DNA from: Pseudomonas baltica
GTDB taxonomy: Bacteria > Pseudomonadota > Gammaproteobacteria > Pseudomonadales > Pseudomonadaceae
Direction: 5' to 3'
NCBI RefSeq assembly: GCF_014235765.1
Contig: NZ_JACMYH010000001.1
Coordinates: 992,001 to 1,056,000, forward strand
DNA: 64,000 nt
The notes below the pieces were generated by a model. That model was not told the DNA's origin and made no database searches. It saw only the letters and a program-made list of their open reading frames with translations. Below, in pieces: positions 17,902 through 27,109 of the stretch. Within the stretch, counting starts at the first letter, position 1. Each line of letters starts with the position of its first letter. The translations under genes were made by a program, and so were the position numbers.

Positions 17902-20070
17902 CTAAATGCTCAACTGCCCCACCGACGTTTTTGCTCCTTCCCCGTCCGTGAACGCGGTCAACACCTGCTCGATCGCGCGGCTGACCCGGTCCATCTGCAG
18001 GGCGCTGTAGCGCGCGGTTTGATAAGTGACGACCAGTCGCAACGAGCGCTGGCCCTCAAACATGTTTTCCATGATTTCGAACTGCATGCCGAACATCGAC
18101 TGGCTCTTTTCCGGGTCGACCTGCCGATAGCGGATCGCTTCGCCGTCGGCCCCACGCAGCGCGCCATTCAAGGCGTTGCTGGCGTGAATCTGGATGTAGA
18201 CGTCGAACAACAGGCCGTCCGCGGGGGTCATGCCCAATGCCTGCTGGATCTGCTCCAGCGGCACGTCGGCGTAGGCCATGGAATCATTGATCAGGCTGCT
18301 GACTGCCTCGACCATAGACCCCAGTGCCTGCTGCGCATCGAAGCGCACGCGATGGGCGACCATGGTGGTGAAGTAGCCGACCGTGTTGTAGTAGGCCGGA
18401 TCGGTGCGTCCGGAAGCCGAGGTACCGATCACCAGTTCCTCGAGGCCGCCGACCTTGTGCAAGGCCAAGGCAATGGCGGTGTACAGCACGCCGAACAGGG
18501 AAGCACTGTTGTGCCTGGCAAACTGCTGCAGGCCATCGGTCAGCTCCTGGCTCGGGGTGATCTCGAACCATTGTGCCTGGATGCCGGATTCGCTCGCACG
18601 CGCGCCGGCCGCACTGGCTTGGCCAGGCAGCTGCAGGCCGCGCGTGGCATCGCCCAGCATGTCGGTCCAGTAGGCCAGGTGCCGTGGGTCGATGCCGGCG
18701 ATGCGAGCGCGCGTGGCGTACTCGTGAAAGGCCGGCGCCGGCTCGTGCCAGACCGGCACCCGGTCGGCGGCGCGCGCGGCGTAGGCCTGGCTCAGGTCCT
18801 GCATCAGCACGTTGAGCGACCACTCGTCGATGGCCATGTGGTGGACGAGTAGCGAAAGCGTTTGCCCCGCCTGTTGCCCGTCACGCAGGAAGCGCACGCG
18901 CATCGGCAGCTCGCGGGACAGGTCGAAAACATGCCCCGCTTCGCTGGCCAGGCTGGCACCCTCGCTGTGCTGGCTGGACCAGAACCAGCGGTACTGGCTC
19001 AGCCGCTCCAGGGGTACCTGCCGCTGGTAGGGTTCGCCTTCATCGAAATGAAAGGTCGTGCGCAGGCTGGCATGGCGCTCGACCAGATCGTGAAAGGCCT
19101 GCTCGAAAACGGCCTCGTCGACCGGTTCGCGAAACGCCACGGCGAACGGCAGGTTGAAGATCGTGCCGAAATCGAAGGCGGCGTACGCACGCCCGAGCGA
19201 CGCCTGCGCCGGTGCGAAAGGGGCGGTTCGCACAGGTGTCGACGAGGCCACTGCAGCGGCCAATGCACGCTGTTCGCGGCGACGTGCCCGTTGCGCCAGC
19301 GCGCCCGCCGTGGACGCGCTGAAGAAGTCGTTGAAGTCCACCTCCACGCCGTGGCTGTCTGCAAGTTTGCCGATGATTCGCGTCGCCAGCAGGGAATGGC
19401 CACCAAATTCGAAGAAGTCGTCTTCCAGCGTCATGCCCGGCTCCGCCAGCGTGTTGCGGAACTCGCCGAGGATCAGCGCGCCCATGGCGTCGGCATCGTT
19501 CGACACCTGGGGGTCGGCCGATGGCAAGGCCAGCGGTGGGCTGTCGGTGGCCTGGCGCATCAGCCACGGCAGGTGCGGCACGCCCACGGGACGACCGTCG
19601 TAGGCATCCATGACCAGTCGATATAGGTCGTCTTCGCGACAGGTCTGGTCCAGCACCTCATGCAGCACGAACCCGAGGATCACGCCCTGCCCGGTCTGGA
19701 TCACCAGGGCAGCGAGCGGCGCCTGGGTTTCGGCGTCCCAGGGCGACGCCTGACGGGCCAGCAGCAGGTCGCCTGCCTGCGCCTGAGTATCGACGTGCAG
19801 CACGGCGACACAGGCTTGCCAATCCTCGGCCGTGACCTTGCGCAACTCGCCTTCATCGTCGAACAGATAACGGGCATTGAGCGCCGGCAGTGTATCGATC
19901 ACTGCCCTCAGGGCGGACTCCAGGCGCTGGGTATCGAATGCGCAGCCTAGCGACCAGGCGCAGAAATGCTTGCGGATCTGCTCGGGATACTGCTGCTGGA
20001 GCAGCCACGCCTGCTCTTCATGGGGCGTGAGCGGCGTCTGCAATGCGTTGTCGGGACGGGTTTCCATCAT
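17902..20070 (-). CDS. pmsG: NRPS: remnant condensation half, carrier domain, condensation domain
   Basis: This is a 722-residue NRPS. Residues 1-180 look like the first half of a condensation domain in which the HHxxxDG motif is degraded to HEVLDQTC (about 137-144). A carrier domain follows, with DDFFEFGGHSLLATRI, phosphopantetheine Ser226. A full condensation domain (about 270-720) has the active motif HHMAIDEWS near 408. The final domain should join the salicyl-oxazoline chain to N-hydroxyhistamine. The start at 20070 is preceded by AAGGTG; the longer frame to 20217 runs into the Fur box. It is divergent from the sigma factor gene. The symbol follows the pseudomonine literature. Confidence 0.85.
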   Translation of the reverse strand: MMETRPDNALQTPLTPHEEQAWLLQQQYPEQIRKHFCAWSLGCAFDTQRLESALRAVIDTLPALNARYLFDDEGELRKVTAEDWQACVAVLHVDTQAQAGDLLLARQASPWDAETQAPLAALVIQTGQGVILGFVLHEVLDQTCREDDLYRLVMDAYDGRPVGVPHLPWLMRQATDSPPLALPSADPQVSNDADAMGALILGEFRNTLAEPGMTLEDDFFEFGGHSLLATRIIGKLADSHGVEVDFNDFFSASTAGALAQRARRREQRALAAAVASSTPVRTAPFAPAQASLGRAYAAFDFGTIFNLPFAVAFREPVDEAVFEQAFHDLVERHASLRTTFHFDEGEPYQRQVPLERLSQYRWFWSSQHSEGASLASEAGHVFDLSRELPMRVRFLRDGQQAGQTLSLLVHHMAIDEWSLNVLMQDLSQAYAARAADRVPVWHEPAPAFHEYATRARIAGIDPRHLAYWTDMLGDATRGLQLPGQASAAGARASESGIQAQWFEITPSQELTDGLQQFARHNSASLFGVLYTAIALALHKVGGLEELVIGTSASGRTDPAYYNTVGYFTTMVAHRVRFDAQQALGSMVEAVSSLINDSMAYADVPLEQIQQALGMTPADGLLFDVYIQIHASNALNGALRGADGEAIRYRQVDPEKSQSMFGMQFEIMENMFEGQRSLRLVVTYQTARYSALQMDRVSRAIEQVLTAFTDGEGAKTSVGQLSI

Positions 20071-20183
20071 GGAAATAAGCACCTTGGTTGGCAGGAAAAA
20101 CAAGGCCGCGGCCGATGCATGAACGCGGCAAGACGATGAGGAAGAGCGGTGCGTTTGCACTCGCGAAACAAACACCGTATCGT

Positions 20184-20212
20184 GCGAATGATAATCATAC
20201 TTATTAGCATTC
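20184..20212. promoter_or_regulatory. Fur box, sigma factor / pmsG divergent promoter
   Basis: GAATGATAATCATACTTATTAGC is a good Fur-box match and is framed by an outer inverted repeat, CGAATG...CATTCG. It lies between the divergent pmsG and sigma factor genes, about 40 bases before the sigma start. Iron repression of the sigma factor is the expected result. Confidence 0.75.
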
Positions 20213-20252
20213 GTCAAAATCGCAGCGTCGACATGGGGTGGGGAAAGGCATC

Positions 20253-20774
20253 GTGGACAACGGATCGTTCGCGCTCAGACAACAAGTGGAGCGGCTCTAC
20301 AAAGATCATCACGGCTGGCTCAGCGGCCTTTTGCGACGCAAGCTGGGCAACTCGACGGACGCCGCGGACCTGGCGCACGACATCTACCTCAACCTCATCC
20401 GCAAGGGCGCCGTGCCAGCGCCCGAGCACTGTCGCTGCTACCTCACGCAGATCGCCAAGGGCATGCTCATCGACCTCTACCGTCGTCGCAGCCTGGAAGC
20501 CGGGCACCTGGAACGCCTGAGGCACCAGGACGTGCCACTGGGGCCATCGGAAGAGAGTCGCGCCCTGGCGTTCGAAGCACTGACCCAGGTCGACGCCGTC
20601 ATCAACCAGCAGCCGGCCAAGGCCCGCCAGGCCCTGCTCCTGCATCGCCTGAGCGGAATGGGCCATCGCGAAATCGCCAGTCAGATCAATGTGTCGGTGT
20701 CGTCCGTGGAGAAGTACATCGCCAGCGCCATGCGCGCCTGCCAGCCCTTCGCCAGCGATCGCTGCAGCCATTGA
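20253..20774 (+). CDS. ECF sigma factor of the FecI/PvdS type
   Basis: This is a sigma-70 family factor of about 173 residues. Region 2 contains DAADLAHDIYLNLI and YLTQIAKGMLIDLYRR. Region 4 contains KARQALLLHRLSGMGHREIASQINVSVSSVEKYI. Two GTG starts are possible: 20253, chosen because GGAAAGG stands just before it, and 20238. No FecR-type anti-sigma gene is next to it, so control is probably through the strong Fur box upstream. It likely drives the siderophore genes around it, but which promoters it recognises cannot be read here. The transporter operon starts 105 bases downstream on the same strand. Confidence 0.87.
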   Translation: MDNGSFALRQQVERLYKDHHGWLSGLLRRKLGNSTDAADLAHDIYLNLIRKGAVPAPEHCRCYLTQIAKGMLIDLYRRRSLEAGHLERLRHQDVPLGPSEESRALAFEALTQVDAVINQQPAKARQALLLHRLSGMGHREIASQINVSVSSVEKYIASAMRACQPFASDRCSH

Positions 20775-20879
20775 GGAATATTCGCCGTCGCTCGTAATAC
20801 ACGGTAAGCACCGTGCATCCACGACCTGTGCCGAGCCTGCACACCTTGCCGAGGGCCCTGCCCTCTTTACGGAGATTCA

Positions 20880-22682
20880 ATGAGCGCCGCACCCGCTACC
20901 GACCCCCCTGTCGCCGAAGGCGCGATATCCCAGCTGCTCCGGCCCATTCGTGGCCGCTTGATCGTGGCGGCCATCCTCGCCGGCCTGGGTACCGCCCTGA
21001 CCTTGCTGCCACTGGCCGCAATCGCCTACCTCGCCGGCCTGGCGCTGGACCCTGCCGACGGCGGTGTCTGGGCGCTGGGGTCGACTGCGCACGTGTGGCC
21101 CGTCATCGCCGGCAGCCTGGCCTGCCTGATGCTGGGCATGATCCTGGTCTCGCTGGGCGAGATGCTCGCCCATCTGCTCGATAACCAGATCACTTCACAC
21201 CTGCGCCTGGCCATTACCCGCAGGCTGGGCAAGGTACCGTTGGGCTGGTTCACCGCGCGGGCCTCGGGCGAGGTCAAGCAGGCAATGCAGGATGACGTCG
21301 ATACCCTGCACAGCCTGACCGCGCATTTCTACACCACGGTCGGTCGCTCGCTGGGGGCGGTGTCGTTCGCCACGGTGTACCTGTTCGCCACGGACTGGCG
21401 CATGGCGGTCATCTCGCTGCTGCCCTTTCCGCTGTTTTTCCTGTTCGTTTCCAGGGCGACCCGGGCAAGCAGCGCCAACATGCAGGCGTTCGGCGCCGGG
21501 ATGGCACGCATCAACAACGCCGTGGTGGAATTCGTCAACGGCATCACCGTGGTCAAGTCCTTCGGTATCGAGGGCAAGGCCCAGGCCAACTACCGTGAGG
21601 CCGTGGACGGCTTCGCGCTGGCGTTCGAGGATTTCGCCCGCCCCCTGGTCAGTGCCATGGCCAATGCCCATGCGCTGATCACCCCGGTGGTGGTGCTCGG
21701 CATCGTGCTGGCGTTCGGCACGCTGTTCACCTGGCTGGGCTGGATCGAAGCCATCGACCTGCTGCCCTTCGTCCTGGTGGCGCCCAGCCTGTGTGCGCCC
21801 TTGCTGCTGCTCAGCTACATCACCCATGACCTGCACAACGCAACGGGCGCGGCCCTGCGCATTCAGCAATTGCTGGCCACCCCGGAACTGGCCAGGCCAA
21901 CGGCTGCAGCCATCGACCTGCCGGCACGAACCGAACTGCAGGTGCAGAACCTGAGCTACAGCTACGACGGCGAAACGCCGGTGTTGAGCAACATCGATCT
22001 GACCCTCAGGCCCGGCACGGTCACGGCCGTGGTGGGGCCGTCCGGCGCTGGCAAGTCGACCTTGGCGCGCCTGTTGTTGCGCTTCTTCGACCCGGATACC
22101 GGGCGCATCACCCTGGGCGGCGTCGATCTGCGCCAGATCGACAGCACGCAGTTGTATCGGCATATCGGCTTCGTGCTGCAGGACGTGCGCCTGATCCACG
22201 CCAGCCTGCGCGACAACATCGCCCTGGGCCGCGCCTCGGCCAGCCTCGACGAGATCGAGCAGGCAGCGCGCCTGGCCAACGTGCACGAGCGGATCATCGC
22301 CCTGCCCCGTGGCTACGATTCGGTGGTGGGCGAAGACGCGCAACTGTCCGGAGGCGAACTGCAGCGAGTCAGCATTGCCCGCGCCATGCTGCTCGACCCG
22401 GCCGTGCTGGTCCTCGACGAAGCCACCGCCGCCGCCGACGCCGAGAACGAGGTGCACATCCAGCAGGCCCTTTCACGCTTCGCCCAAGGCCGCACCGTGC
22501 TGGTGATCGCCCACCGTCTGGATACGGTGATGCACGCCGACCACATCATCCTGATCGACCACGGCAGCATTCAGGAGCAAGGCACCCACGCGCAATTGCT
22601 CGCCACTGGCGGCCGGTACGCCCGGCTGTGGCAAGCGGGCGACTACCCGAACACCGAGCTTGCGGAGCACGGCCGATGCTGA
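20880..22682 (+). CDS. ABC transporter, fused membrane and ATPase domains (siderophore export, half 1)
   Basis: This is a 600-residue half-transporter. A six-helix exporter-type membrane domain (about 30-320) is followed by an ATPase domain with Walker A VVGPSGAGKST, signature LSGGELQRVSIARA, Walker B VLVLDEAT and switch His in VIAHRLDT. It overlaps the next half-transporter gene by 7 bases, so the two probably form a heterodimer, like BarA/BarB of acinetobactin export or YbtPQ of yersiniabactin uptake. Position between the sigma factor and the importer genes fits siderophore traffic. The direction of transport is inferred. Confidence 0.85.
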   Translation: MSAAPATDPPVAEGAISQLLRPIRGRLIVAAILAGLGTALTLLPLAAIAYLAGLALDPADGGVWALGSTAHVWPVIAGSLACLMLGMILVSLGEMLAHLLDNQITSHLRLAITRRLGKVPLGWFTARASGEVKQAMQDDVDTLHSLTAHFYTTVGRSLGAVSFATVYLFATDWRMAVISLLPFPLFFLFVSRATRASSANMQAFGAGMARINNAVVEFVNGITVVKSFGIEGKAQANYREAVDGFALAFEDFARPLVSAMANAHALITPVVVLGIVLAFGTLFTWLGWIEAIDLLPFVLVAPSLCAPLLLLSYITHDLHNATGAALRIQQLLATPELARPTAAAIDLPARTELQVQNLSYSYDGETPVLSNIDLTLRPGTVTAVVGPSGAGKSTLARLLLRFFDPDTGRITLGGVDLRQIDSTQLYRHIGFVLQDVRLIHASLRDNIALGRASASLDEIEQAARLANVHERIIALPRGYDSVVGEDAQLSGGELQRVSIARAMLLDPAVLVLDEATAAADAENEVHIQQALSRFAQGRTVLVIAHRLDTVMHADHIILIDHGSIQEQGTHAQLLATGGRYARLWQAGDYPNTELAEHGRC

Positions 22683-24442
22683 ACACTTTCCTGCGGCTGC
22701 TGGGCAACGACGCCGACGTGCTCTATCGCTACCTGGGGCTGACCCTGCTGTACGGGCTGCTCAACGGTCTGACCATCGTCGCCGTGATACCCGTTCTCAC
22801 CGGGTTGCTGGGCCACGACATCACGGCCGCCACGCGCGGGCTGGTCCCGATGCTGGTCGGCACAGGGTTGTGCTGGGCGCTGCGTCGGGTGGTCGAGAAA
22901 GCCGGCGTACGCTTCGGCATGGCCGTGCTGCAAACCGGCCGCCATCGCTTGAGCGAGCACGTCGCGCGACTGCCGGTCGGCTGGTTCGGCCCAGACAACA
23001 CCGCTCGTCTGAGCCATGTCTCGACCCAAGGCATGATGGCCCTGGCGCAACTGCCCGCCCACGTCCTGACGCCCCTGATCACCAGCGTCATCACCCCACT
23101 GGCAGTGGTGGCCGGGCTGTTCTGGTTGAATCTGCAGATGGCCCTGATCGCCTTGGTGACCCTGCCGCTGTTGCTTGCCGTGTTCACCCTGACGGCCCGG
23201 AAGGGGCAACGCAGCGACGCCCGATTCCATGCCAGCAGCGCCCGAGCCAGTCGGCGCATGGTGGAGTTCGCCCAGGCCCAGTCGGTCCTGCGCGCATTCA
23301 ACGGCGAAGACGGTGGCGCGCGGTTTGTGCAGCAGGCGATTGCCGGCCAGCAGCAGTCGGCCCGGCGCCTGATTCACGTCTCGGCCATGTCGGTGGTACT
23401 CAACAGCTGGGCCGTCCAGGCCAGCTTCGCAGCACTGCTGGCAGCTGCCGGGTGGGCGTTGCACTCGTCTGCCGGCAGCACGACACCCGCTTCGATGGCA
23501 GCGCTGATGGTGGCGCTGGTGCTGGCCAGTCGGTTCATCGACCCGCTGCTGGAAGTCGCCAGCTACAGCGAAGTATTGCGCGGCGCGCGCGGACAACTGG
23601 CCGTGGTCGATGAGCTGTTCGCCGTGCAGCCGCTGCCGATGCCGCAGACAGCGGCAGAGCCTGCCGACAACAGCGTGGCGTTCGACGACGTGAGCTTCGG
23701 CTACACCGCCGACCAGGCGCCGATCCTGCAGGGGATCAACCTGCACATCGCGGCGGGAAGCATGACCGCCGTGGTCGGTGCCTCAGGGTCAGGCAAAACC
23801 ACTCTGGTGCGATTGATCGCGCGCTTCTTCGACGTTGGCCAGGGCAGCGTACAGATCGGCGGTGTGGACGTTCGGCAGCTGTCCAGCGCCTGGCTGGCGG
23901 CGCAGACCAGTCAGATATTCCAGGACGCCTACCTGTTCCAGGGCAGCATCGCTGCCAACATCGGCGTCGGCAGGGCCGATGCCAGTCGCGAGCAGATCCT
24001 GCAGGCAGCCGAGCAGGCTGGAGTGCTGGAGATCGTCGCACGCTTGCCGTATGGGCTGGACACCCAGGTCGGCGAAGGCGGCGCGCGGCTTTCCGGCGGC
24101 GAGCGCCAGCGCATCGCCATTGCCCGGGCACTGCTCAAGGATGCACCGATCCTGCTGATCGACGAAGCCACCTCGGCCCTCGATGCCGAGAACCAGGCAG
24201 CCATCGCGCAGACCTTGGCGCGGTTGCGCGGCAAGCGCACGCTGGTGGTGATCGCGCACCAGCTGTCGACGGTGGAAATGGCTGATCAGATCGTGGTGCT
24301 GGAGAGTGGGCGCATCGCCGAACGGGGCAGCCATGCCCAGCTCAGCCGCCAGGCCGGGCCCTACGCGCGCTTCCTGGCGCAGCGACGCGCCGCCAAGGGT
24401 TGGCGGCTGGCCGCGGCAGCGGCGGACGAGGAAGCTACGTGA
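22676..24442 (+). CDS. ABC transporter, fused membrane and ATPase domains (siderophore export, half 2)
   Basis: This is a 588-residue half-transporter with a membrane domain at about 15-300 and an ATPase domain at about 335-570. Visible motifs are Walker A VVGASGSGKTT, signature LSGGERQRIAIARA, Walker B ILLIDEATSALD and VIAHQLST. The switch histidine is kept. The ATG at 22676 lies within the end of the partner gene and has GGAG in front. Its stop overlaps the GTG start of the next permease, so all six transport genes are one translationally coupled operon. Confidence 0.85.
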   Translation: MLNTFLRLLGNDADVLYRYLGLTLLYGLLNGLTIVAVIPVLTGLLGHDITAATRGLVPMLVGTGLCWALRRVVEKAGVRFGMAVLQTGRHRLSEHVARLPVGWFGPDNTARLSHVSTQGMMALAQLPAHVLTPLITSVITPLAVVAGLFWLNLQMALIALVTLPLLLAVFTLTARKGQRSDARFHASSARASRRMVEFAQAQSVLRAFNGEDGGARFVQQAIAGQQQSARRLIHVSAMSVVLNSWAVQASFAALLAAAGWALHSSAGSTTPASMAALMVALVLASRFIDPLLEVASYSEVLRGARGQLAVVDELFAVQPLPMPQTAAEPADNSVAFDDVSFGYTADQAPILQGINLHIAAGSMTAVVGASGSGKTTLVRLIARFFDVGQGSVQIGGVDVRQLSSAWLAAQTSQIFQDAYLFQGSIAANIGVGRADASREQILQAAEQAGVLEIVARLPYGLDTQVGEGGARLSGGERQRIAIARALLKDAPILLIDEATSALDAENQAAIAQTLARLRGKRTLVVIAHQLSTVEMADQIVVLESGRIAERGSHAQLSRQAGPYARFLAQRRAAKGWRLAAAAADEEAT

Positions 24443-25383
24443 GGGCGGCGAGCTGGCCGGTTGCGTTCCTGCTGCTGTGCGGCCTGTCCTTGACGCTGGG
24501 GGTCAAGGAGGTGTCCTGGAGCGAGCTGTGGAATTTCTCCGGCGATGCCTGGCTGACCCTCACCGCCAGCCGTCTGCCGCGCCTGGTGGCACTGGTGTTG
24601 ACCGGTGCCGGGCTGGCCATGTGCGGGGTGATCCTGCAGCAGATCGTGCGCAACCGCTTCGTCGAGCCGGCCACCTGCGGCGGCCTCGATGCAGCCAAGC
24701 TGGGAATCCTGATGTCGCTGAGCATGGCCCCGGCCTCGAGCAGCACGGTCAGAATGCTGTTCGCCCTGGGCTTCTGCTTTCTTGCCAGCGTGCTCTTCGT
24801 GGCGATCATTCGCCGCATCCAGTTCAAGAGCGTGGTGCTGGTACCCGTGGTCGGCCTGATGTACGGCAGCGTGCTCAGCGCACTCGCCGAATTCCACGCC
24901 TATCGCCACAACCTTCTGCAGAGCATGCAGGGCTGGATGCTCGGCGACTTCTCCAAGATCGTGCAGGGCAACTACGAAATCATCTATCTGATCCTGCCGA
25001 TCGTGCTGCTCACCTACCTGTTCGCCCAGCGCTTCACCATTCTGGGCATGGGCGAAGGCATGGCCAGCAGCCTGGGGGTGAATTACGCCGCCAACGCCGC
25101 GCTGGGCCTGATGCTGGTGGCCGTGTGCGTATCGGCGACGGTGATCACCGTAGGGGCGATACCCTTCGTGGGCCTGGTGGTGCCCAACCTGGTGGCGCTC
25201 TACCGCGGCGAAAACCTGCAGCGCACGCTGCCTATCGTGGCGCTGTGGGGGGCGGCGCTGCTGCTGGTCTGCGACATCATCGGGCGCCTGCTGATCTACC
25301 CCTTCGAGGTGCCGATCGGCTTGACCGCAGGCAGCATCGGCGGCGTGGTATTCCTGATCGTGCTCCTGAGAAAGTACACATGA
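24439..25383 (+). CDS. Ferric siderophore ABC importer permease 1 (FatD/BauD-like)
   Basis: This 314-residue protein has about nine transmembrane helices and belongs to the FecCD family. It shows LPRLVALVLTGAGLAMCGVI near the N-terminus and the coupling region VGAIPFVGLVVPNLVALY. The GTG at 24439 overlaps the stop of the exporter gene (GTGA) and follows GAGGAAG. Together with the next permease it should form the inner-membrane channel for iron-loaded pseudomonine, with the ATPase and lipoprotein encoded downstream. Confidence 0.88.
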   Translation: MRAASWPVAFLLLCGLSLTLGVKEVSWSELWNFSGDAWLTLTASRLPRLVALVLTGAGLAMCGVILQQIVRNRFVEPATCGGLDAAKLGILMSLSMAPASSSTVRMLFALGFCFLASVLFVAIIRRIQFKSVVLVPVVGLMYGSVLSALAEFHAYRHNLLQSMQGWMLGDFSKIVQGNYEIIYLILPIVLLTYLFAQRFTILGMGEGMASSLGVNYAANAALGLMLVAVCVSATVITVGAIPFVGLVVPNLVALYRGENLQRTLPIVALWGAALLLVCDIIGRLLIYPFEVPIGLTAGSIGGVVFLIVLLRKYT

Positions 25384-26330
25384 GCCCGAACACGACCCGC
25401 TACGGACTCTGGCTCTCGGTACTGGCATTGGCTGTGGCTTTCGTGCTGCTGGGCTCGGGAATGGATTTCGCCTACGTGATCCCGCGACGCCTGATTCGTC
25501 TGGCCGCCATGGTCATCGCCGGTGTCTGCATCGGCTACTCCTCGGTGATGTTCCAGACGATCGTCGGCAACCGCATCCTGACTCCAGCGGTCATGGGTTA
25601 CGAGTCCATCTATCTGCTGTTCCAGGCCCTGTTGATACTCTGCCTGGGCACGCACAGCCTGGTACTGCTCGGCCGGGGAGGCAACGCGCTGCTGTCGATC
25701 GTGCTGATGCTCGGCTATTCGTGGCTGATCCACCATCGGCTGTTCCGCGATGGACGCGGCAACGTCTACCTGCTGTTGCTGCTGGGGCTGGTGTTGAGCA
25801 TGGTGATGGCTACCTTCACCCAGTTCATCCAGTTGAAGATCAGCCCAGGCGAGTTCTCGATCCTGCAGGGCTTCAGCTATGCCTCGTTCAACCGGGCCCG
25901 GCTGGACCAGGTGATATACGGCGGCGTGCTGGTCGTCGGCGCATGCCTGCTGGTGCACCGTACCTTGCCGGTACTCGATGTACTGGCGCTGGGCCGCGAC
26001 CAGGCCGTCTCACTGGGCGTCGACTATGCACCCAGCGTGCGCCTGCAACTGGCGCTGATCGCCGTGCTGGTGGCCGTGTCCACCAGCCTGGTAGGCCCCA
26101 CCGCCTTCATGGGGGTGATCGTCGCCAACATCAGCTACGCCCTGGCCCGCACCGCGCGCCACCACGCCACCCTGCCGACCGCCTGCGGTGTTGCCATCGG
26201 CGTGTTCATCGTTGCCCAGTACCTGGTCGAGCAGCTGTTCAACTACAACACCTCCGTCAGCATTCTCATCAACCTGGTGTGTGGCGTGTACTTCCTCACG
26301 CTGATGATCCGCACCCGAGGCAGCCCATGA
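25380..26330 (+). CDS. Ferric siderophore ABC importer permease 2 (FatC/BauC-like)
   Basis: This 316-residue FecCD-family permease has RRLIRLAAMVIAGVCIGYSSV and, near the end, LVGPTAFMGVIVANISYALA, the coupling helix that meets the ATPase. The ATG at 25380 overlaps the previous stop as ATGA. It is the partner of the preceding permease, which is usual for the Fat and Bau systems that use two different subunits. Confidence 0.88.
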   Translation: MSPNTTRYGLWLSVLALAVAFVLLGSGMDFAYVIPRRLIRLAAMVIAGVCIGYSSVMFQTIVGNRILTPAVMGYESIYLLFQALLILCLGTHSLVLLGRGGNALLSIVLMLGYSWLIHHRLFRDGRGNVYLLLLLGLVLSMVMATFTQFIQLKISPGEFSILQGFSYASFNRARLDQVIYGGVLVVGACLLVHRTLPVLDVLALGRDQAVSLGVDYAPSVRLQLALIAVLVAVSTSLVGPTAFMGVIVANISYALARTARHHATLPTACGVAIGVFIVAQYLVEQLFNYNTSVSILINLVCGVYFLTLMIRTRGSP

Positions 26331-27109
26331 TCGCCCTCAGCCACGTGCATAAATCCTACGGCAGCACCCCGGTGCTGAACGACGTCAGCGTGCGGTTTCC
26401 GTCCGGCAAGGTGACCTCGTTGATAGGTCCCAACGGCGCCGGCAAGACTACCCTGCTGATGCTCATTGCCCGCCTGCAGAAGCCGTCGCAGGGCACCTTG
26501 ACCCTGAACGGCCGCGACAGCGACCGCATTGCCGTGCGCGATTACGCAAGGCAAGTCGCTACCCTGCGCCAGACCCAGGCATTCAGCCTGCGCCTGACGG
26601 TCGAAGAACTGGTCGCCTTCGGTCGCTTCCCCTACAGCCAGGGCAACCTCACCGACGCCGACCACGCGGCAATCGACCAGGCCATCGGTTTTCTGTCCCT
26701 GCAGGCACTGCGCAGCTGCTACATCGACGAACTGAGCGGTGGACAACGGCAGCTGGCGTTCCTGGCCATGACCATCGCCCAGCAGACTGACTATCTACTG
26801 CTGGACGAGCCGCTCAACAACCTCGACATGAAACACGCCGTGATGATCATGGGCGCCCTGCGCAGGCTGTGCGACGAACAGGGGCGCACGGTAATCCTGG
26901 TCGTGCACGACATCAATTTTGCCGCCAATTATTCCGACCACATCGTTGCCATGAAGAACGGCACCGTGCACAGCCAGGGCCCGGTCGCGCAGGTGGTCAA
27001 CGAAGCATGCCTGCGCGATCTCTACGAACTGGATTTCGAAATCCTGCGCAGCGAACGCGGGTTCGTCTGCAACTATTTCAACCCCTCGACATCAAGGCAA
27101 CCGATATGA
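26327..27109 (+). CDS. Ferric siderophore ABC importer ATPase (FatE/BauE-like)
   Basis: This 260-residue ATPase has Walker A LIGPNGAGKTT, signature ELSGGQRQLAFLAM, Walker B DYLLLDEPLNNLD and switch VVHDINFA. It is of the FecE/FepC type. The start overlaps the previous stop by 4 bases and its own stop overlaps the next start. It powers import through the two permeases. Confidence 0.9.
   Translation: MIALSHVHKSYGSTPVLNDVSVRFPSGKVTSLIGPNGAGKTTLLMLIARLQKPSQGTLTLNGRDSDRIAVRDYARQVATLRQTQAFSLRLTVEELVAFGRFPYSQGNLTDADHAAIDQAIGFLSLQALRSCYIDELSGGQRQLAFLAMTIAQQTDYLLLDEPLNNLDMKHAVMIMGALRRLCDEQGRTVILVVHDINFAANYSDHIVAMKNGTVHSQGPVAQVVNEACLRDLYELDFEILRSERGFVCNYFNPSTSRQPI

Noticed and set aside
20233..20252. 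ATG at 20233 as the sigma factor start
   Set aside because: It is out of frame with the sigma factor; GTG 20253 or 20238 is in frame.
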